A stretch of DNA of 10,114 bases from Pseudomonadota bacterium. Its GTDB lineage: Bacteria; Desulfobacterota; Syntrophia; Syntrophales; UBA5619. A model generated the notes under the pieces. It worked only from the letters and a program-made list of their open reading frames with translations, was not told the origin of the DNA and did no database searches. Below, in pieces: positions 1 to 5,975 of the stretch. Both the position numbers and the translations under genes were made by a program. The stretch is taken from positions 1 through 10,114 of the forward strand of contig JAHIMW010000080.1 of assembly GCA_018896355.1 (NCBI GenBank). The letters run 5' to 3'. Every line of letters begins with the position of its first letter. Position 1 is the stretch's first letter.

Positions 1-693
1 GAACGGAACCGCATACTTCATGTCCTTGCCCTTGAACAGGATGAACGCAAGCCCGACGACGGCCCCGAGAAGCGAGCTGACGAGGAGGACGAAGAGAAGC
101 GATTTCCAGCCGAGAAACGCCCCCAGCATGGCTAGCAGATTGACATCCCCGCCTCCCATCCCCTCCCTTCCCGTCAACGCCTCATAGTAAACGGCCACGA
201 AATAGAGGCTGCCGGCGCCGATCATGACGCCGAGAAAGGCGTCAATGACCGTAAGCCCCATGAACAGAACGGCCAGAACCGCGAAGAGCGGAATCCCGCT
301 CAGGGTCAGCAGGTGGGGGATGATCTGGTGATCGAAATCGATGAAGCTGATGACGATGAGCGTGCAGGTGAAAACGAAGACGGCGGGAAAGGCGGGAGTC
401 AGACCGAAACGCCGGAAGAGAAGCCAGGCGAATAGCGCCGTCAGCAGCTCGATCAGCAGATAGCGGAAGGAGATTCTCCCCCGGCAGTCCCGGCATTTTC
501 CCCCGAGCAGCAAAAAACTGATGACCGGGATGTTATCGTAGAAGCGGATCGGATGGCCGCATTGCGGGCAGCGGGAGGGGGGCGTGACGATCGAGAGGCC
601 CTCCGGGATGCGGCCGATGCAGACGTTGAGGAAACTCCCCACGGCGGCGCCCGCCAGGGTAAAGATGACCGCCAGCCACACCGTCGAGAACAT
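1..693 (-). CDS. pilD: Prepilin peptidase (type IV leader peptidase / N-methyltransferase), 3' end outside window
   Basis: Inner-membrane aspartyl protease that cleaves type IV prepilin or type II secretion pseudopilin leaders; the family often also N-methylates the new N terminus. The visible 231 residues begin MFSTVWLAVIFTLAGAAVGS, a hydrophobic first segment. A cytoplasmic domain follows with two cysteine pairs, CPQC (42-45) and CRDC (67-70), the zinc-binding pattern of PilD-type enzymes. The first catalytic-aspartate region is FIDFDHQIIP (117-126) and the second GGGDVNLLAMLGAFLGW (180-196). Most relatives have Lys where this protein has Asn185 (GDxKLLA). The start is fixed by an in-frame TGA two codons upstream and by GAGGTGA about 6 nt before the ATG. 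The frame is open to base 1, so the last residues are missing. It lies 75 bp downstream of the RmlC-like gene on the same strand; no pilin genes are visible. Family assignment is secure; the pilus or secretion system served is unknown. Confidence 0.93.
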   Translation of the reverse strand, partial: MFSTVWLAVIFTLAGAAVGSFLNVCIGRIPEGLSIVTPPSRCPQCGHPIRFYDNIPVISFLLLGGKCRDCRGRISFRYLLIELLTALFAWLLFRRFGLTPAFPAVFVFTCTLIVISFIDFDHQIIPHLLTLSGIPLFAVLAVLFMGLTVIDAFLGVMIGAGSLYFVAVYYEALTGREGMGGGDVNLLAMLGAFLGWKSLLFVLLVSSLLGAVVGLAFILFKGKDMKYAVPF

Positions 694-706
694 GCCGATT
701 CACCTC

Positions 707-762
707 AAAAAATAGTGCTGAGGACTGAGTGCTGAGGACTGAGCAACTCAGCGCTCAGCACT
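707..762 (-). repeat. Heptad-built tandem repeat forming a hairpin, possible minus-strand terminator
   Basis: A 14-bp unit AGTGCTGAGGACTG occurs twice in tandem (714-727, 728-741); each is two heptads of the pattern RNNCTGA. The inverted sequence CTCAGCACT lies at 754-762. The second copy can fold as AGTGCTGAG (728-736) with CTCAGCACT (754-762), plus an inner CTGAG/CTCAG stem (739-743/747-751) around a CAA loop. Read on the minus strand, an outer arm is followed after one base by six T (complement of 707-712), as in an intrinsic terminator. It sits between the RmlC-like stop and the prepilin peptidase ribosome-binding site. Similar heptad repeats are dispersed in many bacterial genomes, so it may be only a repeat; the terminator role is inferred. 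Confidence 0.55.
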
Positions 763-768
763 TGGTAG

Positions 769-1224
769 TCAGCCGTCCTTTCGCCCCCAGTCGTAGGGAA
801 TATCATTTTCGTGGGGATGAACCCGGAATTCATCCGGTTCCCGGTAGTCGTAAGTCTCCGTCGGGGTGTTGACAACGATCGCCTCTTCCGTGGAAATGCA
901 CTTGAAGCCGTGATAGACGAAGGGGGGAATATGGACGAGGATCGGGTTGTGGACCCCTGCGCAGAACTCATTGACCTCGCCGCGGGTCGGGGAGACCTCC
1001 CGGCCGTCATACAGCACGATCTTCATCATCCCCCGTACGACCGCCATGTTGTCGGACTGCCGTTTGTGGTAGTGCCACCCCTTGACCACCCCCGGATAGG
1101 CGGTCGTCATATAGACCTGTCCGAAAGCCTGGAACATCTCGTCGTCGGCACGCAGGATCTCCATCAGCCGACCCCGTTCGTCGGAAATAACCTTCAGTTT
1201 CTTGACCATCACCCCGTCGATCAT
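769..1224 (-). CDS. RmlC-like cupin (dTDP-4-dehydrorhamnose 3,5-epimerase family)
   Basis: A 151-residue protein resembling dTDP-4-dehydrorhamnose 3,5-epimerase, which epimerises a 4-keto-6-deoxy nucleotide sugar. The fold is a small cupin. GWHYHKRQ (49-56) matches the RmlC segment holding the catalytic histidine, probably His51. IPPFVYHGF (99-107) matches the second cupin strand pair (usual form PxGfaHGF). The tail PDEFRVHPHENDIPYDW (130-146) matches the family C terminus, and YDY (125-127) could supply the catalytic tyrosine. It is about 30 residues shorter than typical RmlC (~180), so the exact substrate is doubtful. The ATG follows GGGGGA by 5 nt; an internal ATG at codon 6 has poorer spacing. 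It is 60 bp downstream of the RmlA-like gene and probably cotranscribed. No rmlB or rmlD is in the window. It could equally be a sugar-nucleotide isomerase of the same superfamily. Confidence 0.85.
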   Translation of the reverse strand: MIDGVMVKKLKVISDERGRLMEILRADDEMFQAFGQVYMTTAYPGVVKGWHYHKRQSDNMAVVRGMMKIVLYDGREVSPTRGEVNEFCAGVHNPILVHIPPFVYHGFKCISTEEAIVVNTPTETYDYREPDEFRVHPHENDIPYDWGRKDG

Positions 1225-1284
1225 CTTTTTCCCCCGGTTATTGGGTCTGTAACGGAATAACTATTACATTTCTGCTTAAGTGTT

Positions 1285-2013
1285 TCAAAGTTTGTTCGCC
1301 CCGGTTTTGGCCACCATACCGCCGGCGTACAGGAGGGAATCGAAGGTCCCCGCGTCGGTCCACCACCCCTCCAGGACGTCCCAGGCGATCTTTCCCTCCC
1401 GGATGTAGAAATTGTTGACGTCGGTGATCTCCAGCTCCCCGCGTTCCGAGGGCTTCAGCGTCTTGATGAAATCGAAGACCCGGTGGTCGTACATGTAGAC
1501 CCCGATTACTGCATAGCTGGAGGCGGGTGCGAGCGGCTTCTCATCGATCCGGACGATCTTCCCCCCCTCGAAGACCGGCACGCCGAAACGCTGGGGGTCG
1601 GAAACCTCCTTCAGCAGGATGCGGGCGCCCTCCTTCTGCGCCCGGAACGACGCCACGGCGCCGCGGATGTTTCCCTCGATGATGTTGTCGCCGAGGATGA
1701 CGACGATCTTGTCGTTGTCGGCAAAGTATTCCGCAAGGCTGAGCGCGGCGGCGATCCCACCCTCCCCCTCCTGGTAGGTGTAGTTGATGTGCCGGAGACC
1801 GAACTCCTTCCCATTTCCCAAAAGACGAAGGAAGTCCCCGGCGCTGTTCCCGCCGGTGACGAGGAGGATCTCATCGATCCCGGCGTCTACCAGCGTCCGG
1901 ATGGGGTAGTAGATCATCGGCTTGTTGTATATCGGCAAGAGATGCTTGTTGGTCACCTTGGTCAGCGGATACATCCGAGACCCCAAACCTCCCGCCAGAA
2001 CGACACCCTTCAT
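1285..2013 (-). CDS. RmlA-like sugar-1-phosphate nucleotidylyltransferase
   Basis: A 242-residue enzyme of the glucose-1-phosphate thymidylyltransferase family, joining a sugar-1-phosphate to an NTP (typically dTTP) to give an NDP-sugar and pyrophosphate. The N terminus has the nucleotide-binding loop GGLGSRMYPLT (8-18), then NKHLLPIYNKPMIYYP (22-37) with the conserved lysine. QEGEGGIAAAL (81-91) corresponds to the base-recognition loop, LGDNI (107-111) carries a metal-binding Asp, and EKP, GVYMYD, GELEITDVNN and WWTDAGTFDSL follow in family order. It is about 50 residues shorter than enterobacterial RmlA (~290), like the shorter generic NDP-sugar synthases. An ATG 48 bp upstream (2061) is in frame, but 2013 is preferred because AAGGAG lies 6-7 nt before it and family homology begins MKGVVLAGG. 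It heads the minus-strand unit with the RmlC-like gene and is divergent from ribD. Confidence 0.9.
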   Translation of the reverse strand: MKGVVLAGGLGSRMYPLTKVTNKHLLPIYNKPMIYYPIRTLVDAGIDEILLVTGGNSAGDFLRLLGNGKEFGLRHINYTYQEGEGGIAAALSLAEYFADNDKIVVILGDNIIEGNIRGAVASFRAQKEGARILLKEVSDPQRFGVPVFEGGKIVRIDEKPLAPASSYAVIGVYMYDHRVFDFIKTLKPSERGELEITDVNNFYIREGKIAWDVLEGWWTDAGTFDSLLYAGGMVAKTGANKL

Positions 2014-2089
2014 GCGTTTCTCCTTTCGGCCCCTTTCATGGGTGGTGCATCCATAGCACATTTTGAAAAGGGACTACAACGAAAAACCG

Positions 2090-2117
2090 TTTACATCCTC
2101 CATGGTCATGTTATAAA
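2090..2117 (+). promoter_or_regulatory. Candidate sigma70-type promoter for ribD
   Basis: TTTACA (2090-2095) and TATAAA (2112-2117) are separated by 16 bp, a near-consensus -35/-10 pair in an AT-richer patch of the divergent rmlA-like/ribD spacer. Predicted transcription would start near 2124, giving a leader of about 24 nt that contains GGGAGAG just before the ribD ATG. That leader is too short for an FMN riboswitch, and none is visible. Confidence 0.5.
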
Positions 2118-2147
2118 GGATCGACCGCAAACCGGGAGAGACAGATT

Positions 2148-3269
2148 ATGACAGCGGGGAAAATCCGTTCGACCGACGAGAAATTCATGCGCCGGGCCCT
2201 CGCGCTGGCCCGGAAAGGGGAAGGAAGCGTCAGTCCGAATCCGCTGGTCGGCGCCGTCATCGTCCGCGAGGGCCGGATCATCGGCGAGGGCTGGCACCGC
2301 TGCTGCGGTGAAAACCACGCGGAGATCAACGCCATCCGGGACGCGACGGAATCCGTCGCGGGGGCGACCTTCTACATCACATTGGAACCGTGCAGCCACC
2401 ACGGCCGGACCCCCCCGTGTGCGGAGGCCCTGATTGCGTGCCGCCCCGGCCGCGTGGTCGTCGGCGCCGTCGATCCGAACCCTCTCGTCTCCGGGAGGGG
2501 CATCGAGGCCCTCCGGCGGAGCGGCATCGAGACGGAGGTCGGCCTCCTCGAGGATGCCTGCCGGGAAAGCAACCGAATCTTTTTCAAATACATCCGGACC
2601 GGCCTTCCCTATGTCACCCTCAAGTTCGCCCAGACCCTCGACGGCCGAATCGCCGCCGCCTCGGGCCACTCGCGCTGGATCAGCTCGCCCCCGTCGCTCC
2701 GCTTCGCCCACCGGTTGCGGGCGGTAAACGACGCGATCCTCGTCGGCGCCGGCACCATCCTTGCGGACAATCCGGAGCTGACCTGCCGCCTCGTCCGGGG
2801 CCGGAACCCGCTCAGGCTCGTCGTCGATTCCGGTCTCAGACTTCCGCCGGATGCCAACATTTTTTCAGACGGAAAACAGACGGTCGCAGTCGCGACGCGC
2901 CGCGCCGCTGCAAAGAGTCGGCGTCTTCTGGAGAAGAAGGGGGTCGAGGTCCTGGAGGTCGGAGAGGATCCGGCGGGACGCGTCGATCTCCGCGAGCTCC
3001 TGACCGTTCTGGGAAAGCGGAAGATCTCTTCCGTTCTGGTCGAAGGCGGCGCCGCCGTGGCCACCGCATTTTTGAAGGAAAACCTCGTCGACCGCCTGCT
3101 GATCGTCCTCGCCCCGAAGATCGTAGGCGTTGGGGTCAATGCCGTCGGCGACCTCGGCATCCTGCGGATGGACGACGCCCTCGGTTTTTCCTTTCAACGG
3201 GTCACCCGCTGCGGGGCGGATCTCATCCTCGATGTCCGGCTCGTCCGCCCAAAGATCACGCCGCCGTAA
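2148..3269 (+). CDS. ribD: Bifunctional riboflavin deaminase/reductase RibD
   Basis: Cytosolic bifunctional enzyme of riboflavin synthesis. The N-terminal deaminase acts on 2,5-diamino-6-ribosylamino-pyrimidinone 5'-phosphate; the C-terminal reductase uses NADPH to reduce the ribosyl side chain. The 373 residues match the family length (~360-380). Deaminase motifs: SPNPLVGAVI (29-38), zinc-binding HAE (57-59) with its proton-transfer Glu, and PCSHHGRTPPC (81-91). Reductase motifs: KFAQTLDGRIA (159-169), SRWISSP (175-181), LVGAGTILADNPELT (198-212) and a late LVEGGAAVA. The ATG has GGGAGAG 7 nt upstream and a candidate promoter. It stands alone: ribE, ribBA and ribH do not follow, so the riboflavin genes are probably split or distal. 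It is convergent with the FAD-dependent dehydrogenase and ends just before a probable terminator. All catalytic residues I can locate are intact. Confidence 0.97.
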   Translation: MTAGKIRSTDEKFMRRALALARKGEGSVSPNPLVGAVIVREGRIIGEGWHRCCGENHAEINAIRDATESVAGATFYITLEPCSHHGRTPPCAEALIACRPGRVVVGAVDPNPLVSGRGIEALRRSGIETEVGLLEDACRESNRIFFKYIRTGLPYVTLKFAQTLDGRIAAASGHSRWISSPPSLRFAHRLRAVNDAILVGAGTILADNPELTCRLVRGRNPLRLVVDSGLRLPPDANIFSDGKQTVAVATRRAAAKSRRLLEKKGVEVLEVGEDPAGRVDLRELLTVLGKRKISSVLVEGGAAVATAFLKENLVDRLLIVLAPKIVGVGVNAVGDLGILRMDDALGFSFQRVTRCGADLILDVRLVRPKITPP

Positions 3270-3279
3270 AAATGTGAAT

Positions 3280-3321
3280 TTTCCCCTCCCCCTGCGGGAG
3301 GGGATTAAGGGGAGGGGGAAA
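3280..3321. repeat. C/G-rich palindromic repeat after ribD
   Basis: CCCCTCCC (3283-3290) and GGGAGGGG (3296-3303) form a perfect 8-bp stem around CCTGC. A second GGGGAGGGGGAAA arm (3309-3321) can pair alternatively with the upstream TTTTCCCCTCCCC. This sequence type is a familiar dispersed intergenic palindrome in proteobacteria. It may slow or end transcription from ribD; no T-run follows it directly. Confidence 0.6.
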
Positions 3322-3347
3322 TCACTCGCGGAAATACAACCCCTTTT

Positions 3348-3400
3348 CACCCCCACCCTAACCCTCCCCCATCAAGGGGGAGGAGATTTTAGATTTTTTT
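3348..3400 (+). terminator. Probable intrinsic terminator for ribD, built on a dispersed palindrome
   Basis: CCTCCCCC (3363-3370) pairs with GGGGGAGG (3376-3383) around ATCAA, an 8-bp GC-rich stem. It is followed on the plus strand by AGATTTTAGATTTTTTT, which includes seven T at 3394-3400. The hairpin lies just beyond the convergent dehydrogenase stop, while the T-run overlaps the last codons of that gene. The flanking CACCCCCACCCTAACCC (3349-3365) marks it as a member of a common repeat family, so a repeat seems to serve as terminator. On the minus strand no T-run follows. Confidence 0.6.
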
Positions 3401-5161
3401 CGAGTTGGTCAAAGACAGCATCATCAGCTCCGCCGCCCGTATCCCGTCGAGGGCGGAGCTGATGATCCCGCCGGCGTAACCGGCCCCCTCTCCGCAGGGA
3501 TAGAGCCCCGTCAGGTTCACGCCCTGCCCGTCCTCGCCCCGGGTGATCCGGACCGGCGAAGAGGTCCGGGTCTCCACGCCGATGAGGATTGCCTCTCCGG
3601 TGATGAATCCCGGCATCTTCCGTTCGAATTCGGCAAAGCCCCGTTTCAGCCCCTCCACGACAAACGGAGGGAGAACTTCCCGCAGGTCAGCCCCGTTGAC
3701 GCCCGGCAGAAAACTGCACCTCCCGATCGGCGAATGGGTTTTTCCCGACAGGAAATCGGTCAGCCGCTGCGCCGGGGCGCGGTAATCCGAGCCTCCCGCC
3801 AGAAAGGCCCTCTCCTCCCAATGCCGGCGGAAGACCAGCCCCGCGAGCGGTCCTTCCCCCCCAAGGTCCTCGTTTCGGACATTGACGACCACCGCACTGT
3901 TCGCGCAGGGGCTCTCCCGCCTGAGACCGCTCATTCCGTTTGTGATCACGCCGCCGGCCTCCGCGCTGCACCCGATCACCTGGCCGCCGGGACACATGCA
4001 GAAGGAATAGCAGGAGCGGTCCGGCTTCGCGACCTTCGCCGTGAGGAAATAATCCGCGGGGGGCAGGTCCGGATGGCCCGCCCATCGTCCGTACTGGATC
4101 CGGTTGATCAGTTCCTGGGGATGTTCGACACGGAGACCGATCGCAAACGGTTTGGGCTCCAACGCAACCCCCCTCTCCGCCAGTTTCCGGTAGGTATCGG
4201 CGGCGGATTGGCCGGTTGCGAGAATGAGATGGCCCGTCCGGAGCTCTTCGGAACCGTTTATGACAATACCGGCAAGGCATCCCTGATGGATCCGAAAGTC
4301 GGTCACGCGCGCGCCGAAACGGACCTCGCCGCCCAGACCGATCAGCCGCTTCCGGAGATTGACGACAACCTCCCGCAGGCGGTCCGTTCCGATGTGAGGG
4401 CGGGCGTCCACGAGGATGTCGGCCGGCGCCCCCATATCCACAAAAATCCGCTTGACCCGGGATGTGCAGGGGTTTTTGACGCGGCTGGTCAGCTTGCCGT
4501 CGGAAAAGGTTCCCGCGCCGCCCTCGCCGAAGTGGACATGGCTTTCGGGATTCAGGATTCCCTGTTCCCAGAAAGCGCGGACATCGGCAAGCCTCTCCGG
4601 AACCGCCCTGCCCCGCTCCAACAGAAGGACGGGGATCCCTTTTTCGGCAAGGGTCAGCGCGGCAAAAATCCCCGCCGGCCCGCAGCCGGCCACGACCGGC
4701 CTTCGCTCGAAAACAGCAGAACCGGCCTGTGAATAAACTACCCCGCCGCTAGCAGCGGGGTATTCGGTGTCGTTCCGCGGTTGATGCGGAATCGAGTTTC
4801 CTTTCCCGGATTCCCGCTTTCGCGGGAAAGAGAGAGGGGGGCGCGGGAATGACGTTAGCAATGCAAGCCCCGGGGAATCGGCGTGAGGGGATTCATCCGG
4901 CCCATCCATCCCTTCGATCACGCTGACCCCCGCCCTCTCCCGTTCCGGAGCCGGCCGCCAATCCACACCGTCCGCCAGGCGGACAACGAGCAGATAGACA
5001 AAGCGGGGCGGACGGGTGCGCCGCGCATCGATCGACCGCCGGATCACCCGGATATCGGCGATCGCCCCGTCGGGAAGGCCGAGAAGGGAGGCGACCCGGA
5101 CGGGCAGAAGATCCTCCCGCTCGCCGAGGGCCAGTGTCAAACCGTTGATCTTCAAGACCAT
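3389..5161 (-). CDS. FAD-dependent dehydrogenase (COG2509-like) with repeat-derived insert
   Basis: A 590-residue flavoprotein of the uncharacterised FAD-dependent dehydrogenase family related to COG2509; the physiological substrate is unknown. Residues 1-70 form the family's small N-terminal domain (start MVLKINGLTLAL). The FAD dinucleotide-binding loop is VVAGCGPAG (156-164), followed by LLERG (180-184). The family hallmark NPESHVHFGEGGAGTFSDGK lies at 204-223, and CPGGQVI and a C-terminal GEGAGYAGGI flavin motif come later. Between the N domain and the FAD loop, about residues 100-141 are encoded by two dispersed palindromic repeats, giving low-complexity text such as SFPRKRESG; relatives recalled from the family lack this. 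The frame remains open, so the protein may be functional with an extended linker. The ATG has GGTGA 7 nt upstream. It is divergent from the antiterminator gene and convergent with ribD. Family is confident, function not. Confidence 0.9.
   Translation of the reverse strand: MVLKINGLTLALGEREDLLPVRVASLLGLPDGAIADIRVIRRSIDARRTRPPRFVYLLVVRLADGVDWRPAPERERAGVSVIEGMDGPDESPHADSPGLALLTSFPRPPLSFPRKRESGKGNSIPHQPRNDTEYPAASGGVVYSQAGSAVFERRPVVAGCGPAGIFAALTLAEKGIPVLLLERGRAVPERLADVRAFWEQGILNPESHVHFGEGGAGTFSDGKLTSRVKNPCTSRVKRIFVDMGAPADILVDARPHIGTDRLREVVVNLRKRLIGLGGEVRFGARVTDFRIHQGCLAGIVINGSEELRTGHLILATGQSAADTYRKLAERGVALEPKPFAIGLRVEHPQELINRIQYGRWAGHPDLPPADYFLTAKVAKPDRSCYSFCMCPGGQVIGCSAEAGGVITNGMSGLRRESPCANSAVVVNVRNEDLGGEGPLAGLVFRRHWEERAFLAGGSDYRAPAQRLTDFLSGKTHSPIGRCSFLPGVNGADLREVLPPFVVEGLKRGFAEFERKMPGFITGEAILIGVETRTSSPVRITRGEDGQGVNLTGLYPCGEGAGYAGGIISSALDGIRAAELMMLSLTNSKKI
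4739..4762. repeat. 24-bp near-perfect palindrome inside the FAD dehydrogenase gene
   Basis: TACCCCGCCGCT (4739-4750) is the inverted partner of AGCAGCGGGGTA (4751-4762) with a single mismatch. It encodes about residues 134-141 of the dehydrogenase (YPAASGGV). The same palindrome type, flanked by GAATAAA and TATTC, is familiar as an intergenic repeat in deltaproteobacterial genomes. That recollection is not verified here. Confidence 0.65.
4769..4854. repeat. 86-bp composite palindromic repeat (GTCGTTCC...GGAATGACG) inside coding sequence
   Basis: The element opens with GTCGTTCC and closes with GGAATGACG, imperfect inverted termini. It contains two hairpins: TTCCGC/GCGGAA (4773-4778/4786-4791) and TTCCCGC/GCGGGAA (4811-4817/4822-4828, loop TTTC). 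The second is the widespread 'ATTCCCGC-TTTC-GCGGGAA' dispersed repeat. It encodes about residues 103-131 of the minus-strand dehydrogenase. A related element, with the same layout and closing GGAATGACG, lies at 5785-5863 in a spacer. Confidence 0.7.
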
Positions 5162-5215
5162 TGCGTTTTCACCGTTGAAAAAGGGAAAATATTGTTATAG
5201 AGACCCATCGAATAC

Positions 5216-5250
5216 GCGGAACGGGCAGATCGCGTTGATCTGCCTCCCGC
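5216..5250 (+). promoter_or_regulatory. Leader hairpin just upstream of the NusG-like gene
   Basis: GGCAGATC (5224-5231) and GATCTGCC (5237-5244) form a perfect 8-bp stem around GCGTT, with outer GCGG/CCGC (5216-5219/5247-5250) able to extend it past an internal loop. The gene's AAAGGAA ribosome-binding site begins 2 bp later. It has no T-run, so it is not an intrinsic terminator. It could be an operator, a translational control hairpin or a recruitment element for the encoded antiterminator. A weak upstream TTGAAA (5175-5180)/TATAGA (5196-5201) pair with 15-bp spacing might be the promoter. Confidence 0.45.
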
Positions 5251-5264
5251 CGAAAGGAAAATCG

Positions 5265-5768
5265 ATGTCCTGGTATGCCGTCCATACGCGAAGCCGTCAC
5301 GAAGACCGGGCCTGCCTCGGTCTTCTGAAAAAGTCCTTTCACGCCTTTCTACCCAAAATGGAGGTGTGGAGCAAGCGGAAAGACCGGCGGAAGAAAATCA
5401 TGATCCCGCTGTTTCCGGGGTATCTTTTCGTTGAGCTCCCCACGCTGGACAATGAACTCAAGGTTGATGTCCTCAAGACGTTCGGCGTCGTGCGCATCCT
5501 CGGAAAACCCCGAGGTTCGGAACCCATTGCGGTGCCCGACGACAAGATCGACGCCATCCGGCGGATCGTCGATTCGAAGGTGGAGGTGCAGCAGTTCCAG
5601 TATCCGAAAGTCGGAGAACCGGCCCGGATCATCGACGGCCCCTTCAAGGGGGTCGAAGGCCTGGTCCTGAAAACAGACTATGCAAAAGAACTCTTCGTAA
5701 TCTCCATCGAACTTCTCCAGCGCTCCGTCGCAATCAAGGTGGAAGGATTTCAGATCGCCAGACTCTGA
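5265..5768 (+). CDS. NusG/RfaH-like specialised transcription antiterminator (UpxY/LoaP type)
   Basis: A 167-residue NusG paralogue. The N-terminal NGN domain (about 3-105), which binds the RNA polymerase clamp, begins SWYAVHTRSRHEDR and contains FLPKMEVWSKRKDRRKK (28-44), IPLFPGYLFVEL (47-58) and GVVRILGKP (74-82). The C-terminal KOW domain has VGEPARIIDGPFKGVEGLVL (117-136) and ends in ISIELLQRSVAIKVE (146-160). The WSKRKDRRK block and LLQRSVAV-type ending fit UpxY-like proteins that promote transcription of exopolysaccharide operons; housekeeping NusG differs here. The first long-frame ATG (5016) is not used: 5265 has AAAGGAA 6 nt upstream and starts at the domain boundary. Normally such genes head the operon they control, but here a repeat-filled spacer and an energy-metabolism operon follow, so the target is unknown. 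Confidence 0.9.
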   Translation: MSWYAVHTRSRHEDRACLGLLKKSFHAFLPKMEVWSKRKDRRKKIMIPLFPGYLFVELPTLDNELKVDVLKTFGVVRILGKPRGSEPIAVPDDKIDAIRRIVDSKVEVQQFQYPKVGEPARIIDGPFKGVEGLVLKTDYAKELFVISIELLQRSVAIKVEGFQIARL

Positions 5769-5769
5769 G

Positions 5770-5785
5770 GACTTTGTAAAAAGTC
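5770..5785 (+). repeat. Short hairpin immediately after the NusG-like stop
   Basis: GACTTT (5770-5775) and AAAGTC (5780-5785) enclose GTAA, one base after the TGA stop. The stem is only 6 bp and AT-rich with no T-run after it, so it is a poor terminator. It may be the edge of the adjoining dispersed repeat. Confidence 0.35.
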
Positions 5786-5863
5786 GTCATACCCGCGAAT
5801 GCGGGTATTCAGGACCGAGGCAACATCTTTAAAAGACTCGATTCCCGTTTTCACGGAATGACG
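5785..5863. repeat. 79-bp composite palindromic repeat in spacer
   Basis: It contains TACCCGC/GCGGGTA (5790-5796/5801-5807, loop GAAT) and ATTCC-C-GT/ACGGAAT (5841-5848/5853-5859, loop TTTC, one bulged C), and closes with GGAATGACG (5855-5863). Its layout parallels the element within the dehydrogenase gene at 4769-4854: an opening GTCGT, a first hairpin, a linker, a GATTCCCG hairpin, then GGAATGACG. It fills part of the 290-bp spacer before the oxidoreductase operon, where no gene is supported. Confidence 0.65.
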
Positions 5864-5920
5864 GGCCGGTACGATTAGGGATCAATACTAATTCAGAAGG
5901 CGCTTTTTTGATTTTCCCTT

Positions 5921-5950
5921 GACTTTCCGCCGCGGATGCGCCAGAAAGTC
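5921..5950. repeat. Inverted repeat upstream of the oxidoreductase operon
   Basis: GACTTTC (5921-5927) and GAAAGTC (5944-5950) are perfect 7-bp arms separated by 16 bp. TTGACT (5919-5924) overlaps the left arm but has no matching -10 at normal spacing. This might be an operator or another short repeat; the sequence does not decide. Confidence 0.3.
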
Positions 5951-5975
5951 CGGTCATGCGCGGGAAGCGCGTTAT

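Noticed and set aside
714..741. Tandem repeats as a CRISPR fragment
   Set aside because: Two 14-bp units without spacers; no cas genes. The same applies to the 14-bp tandem at 9713-9740.
2096..2147. FMN riboswitch upstream of ribD
   Set aside because: The space between candidate promoter and start is about 24-50 nt, far too short for an RFN element, and its conserved segments are absent.
1483..2151. 222-codon plus-strand frame opposite the RmlA-like gene
   Set aside because: Antisense to a gene with nucleotidyltransferase motifs and runs through the divergent promoter region into ribD.
2390..3277. 295-codon plus-strand frame within ribD in another frame
   Set aside because: Pro/Arg-rich shadow of ribD, whose full motif set is in the other frame.
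3734..4732. 332-codon open frame on the plus strand opposite the FAD dehydrogenase
   Set aside because: It is antisense to a gene with clear flavoprotein motifs, its translation shows no recognisable domain, and high GC makes long shadow frames common.
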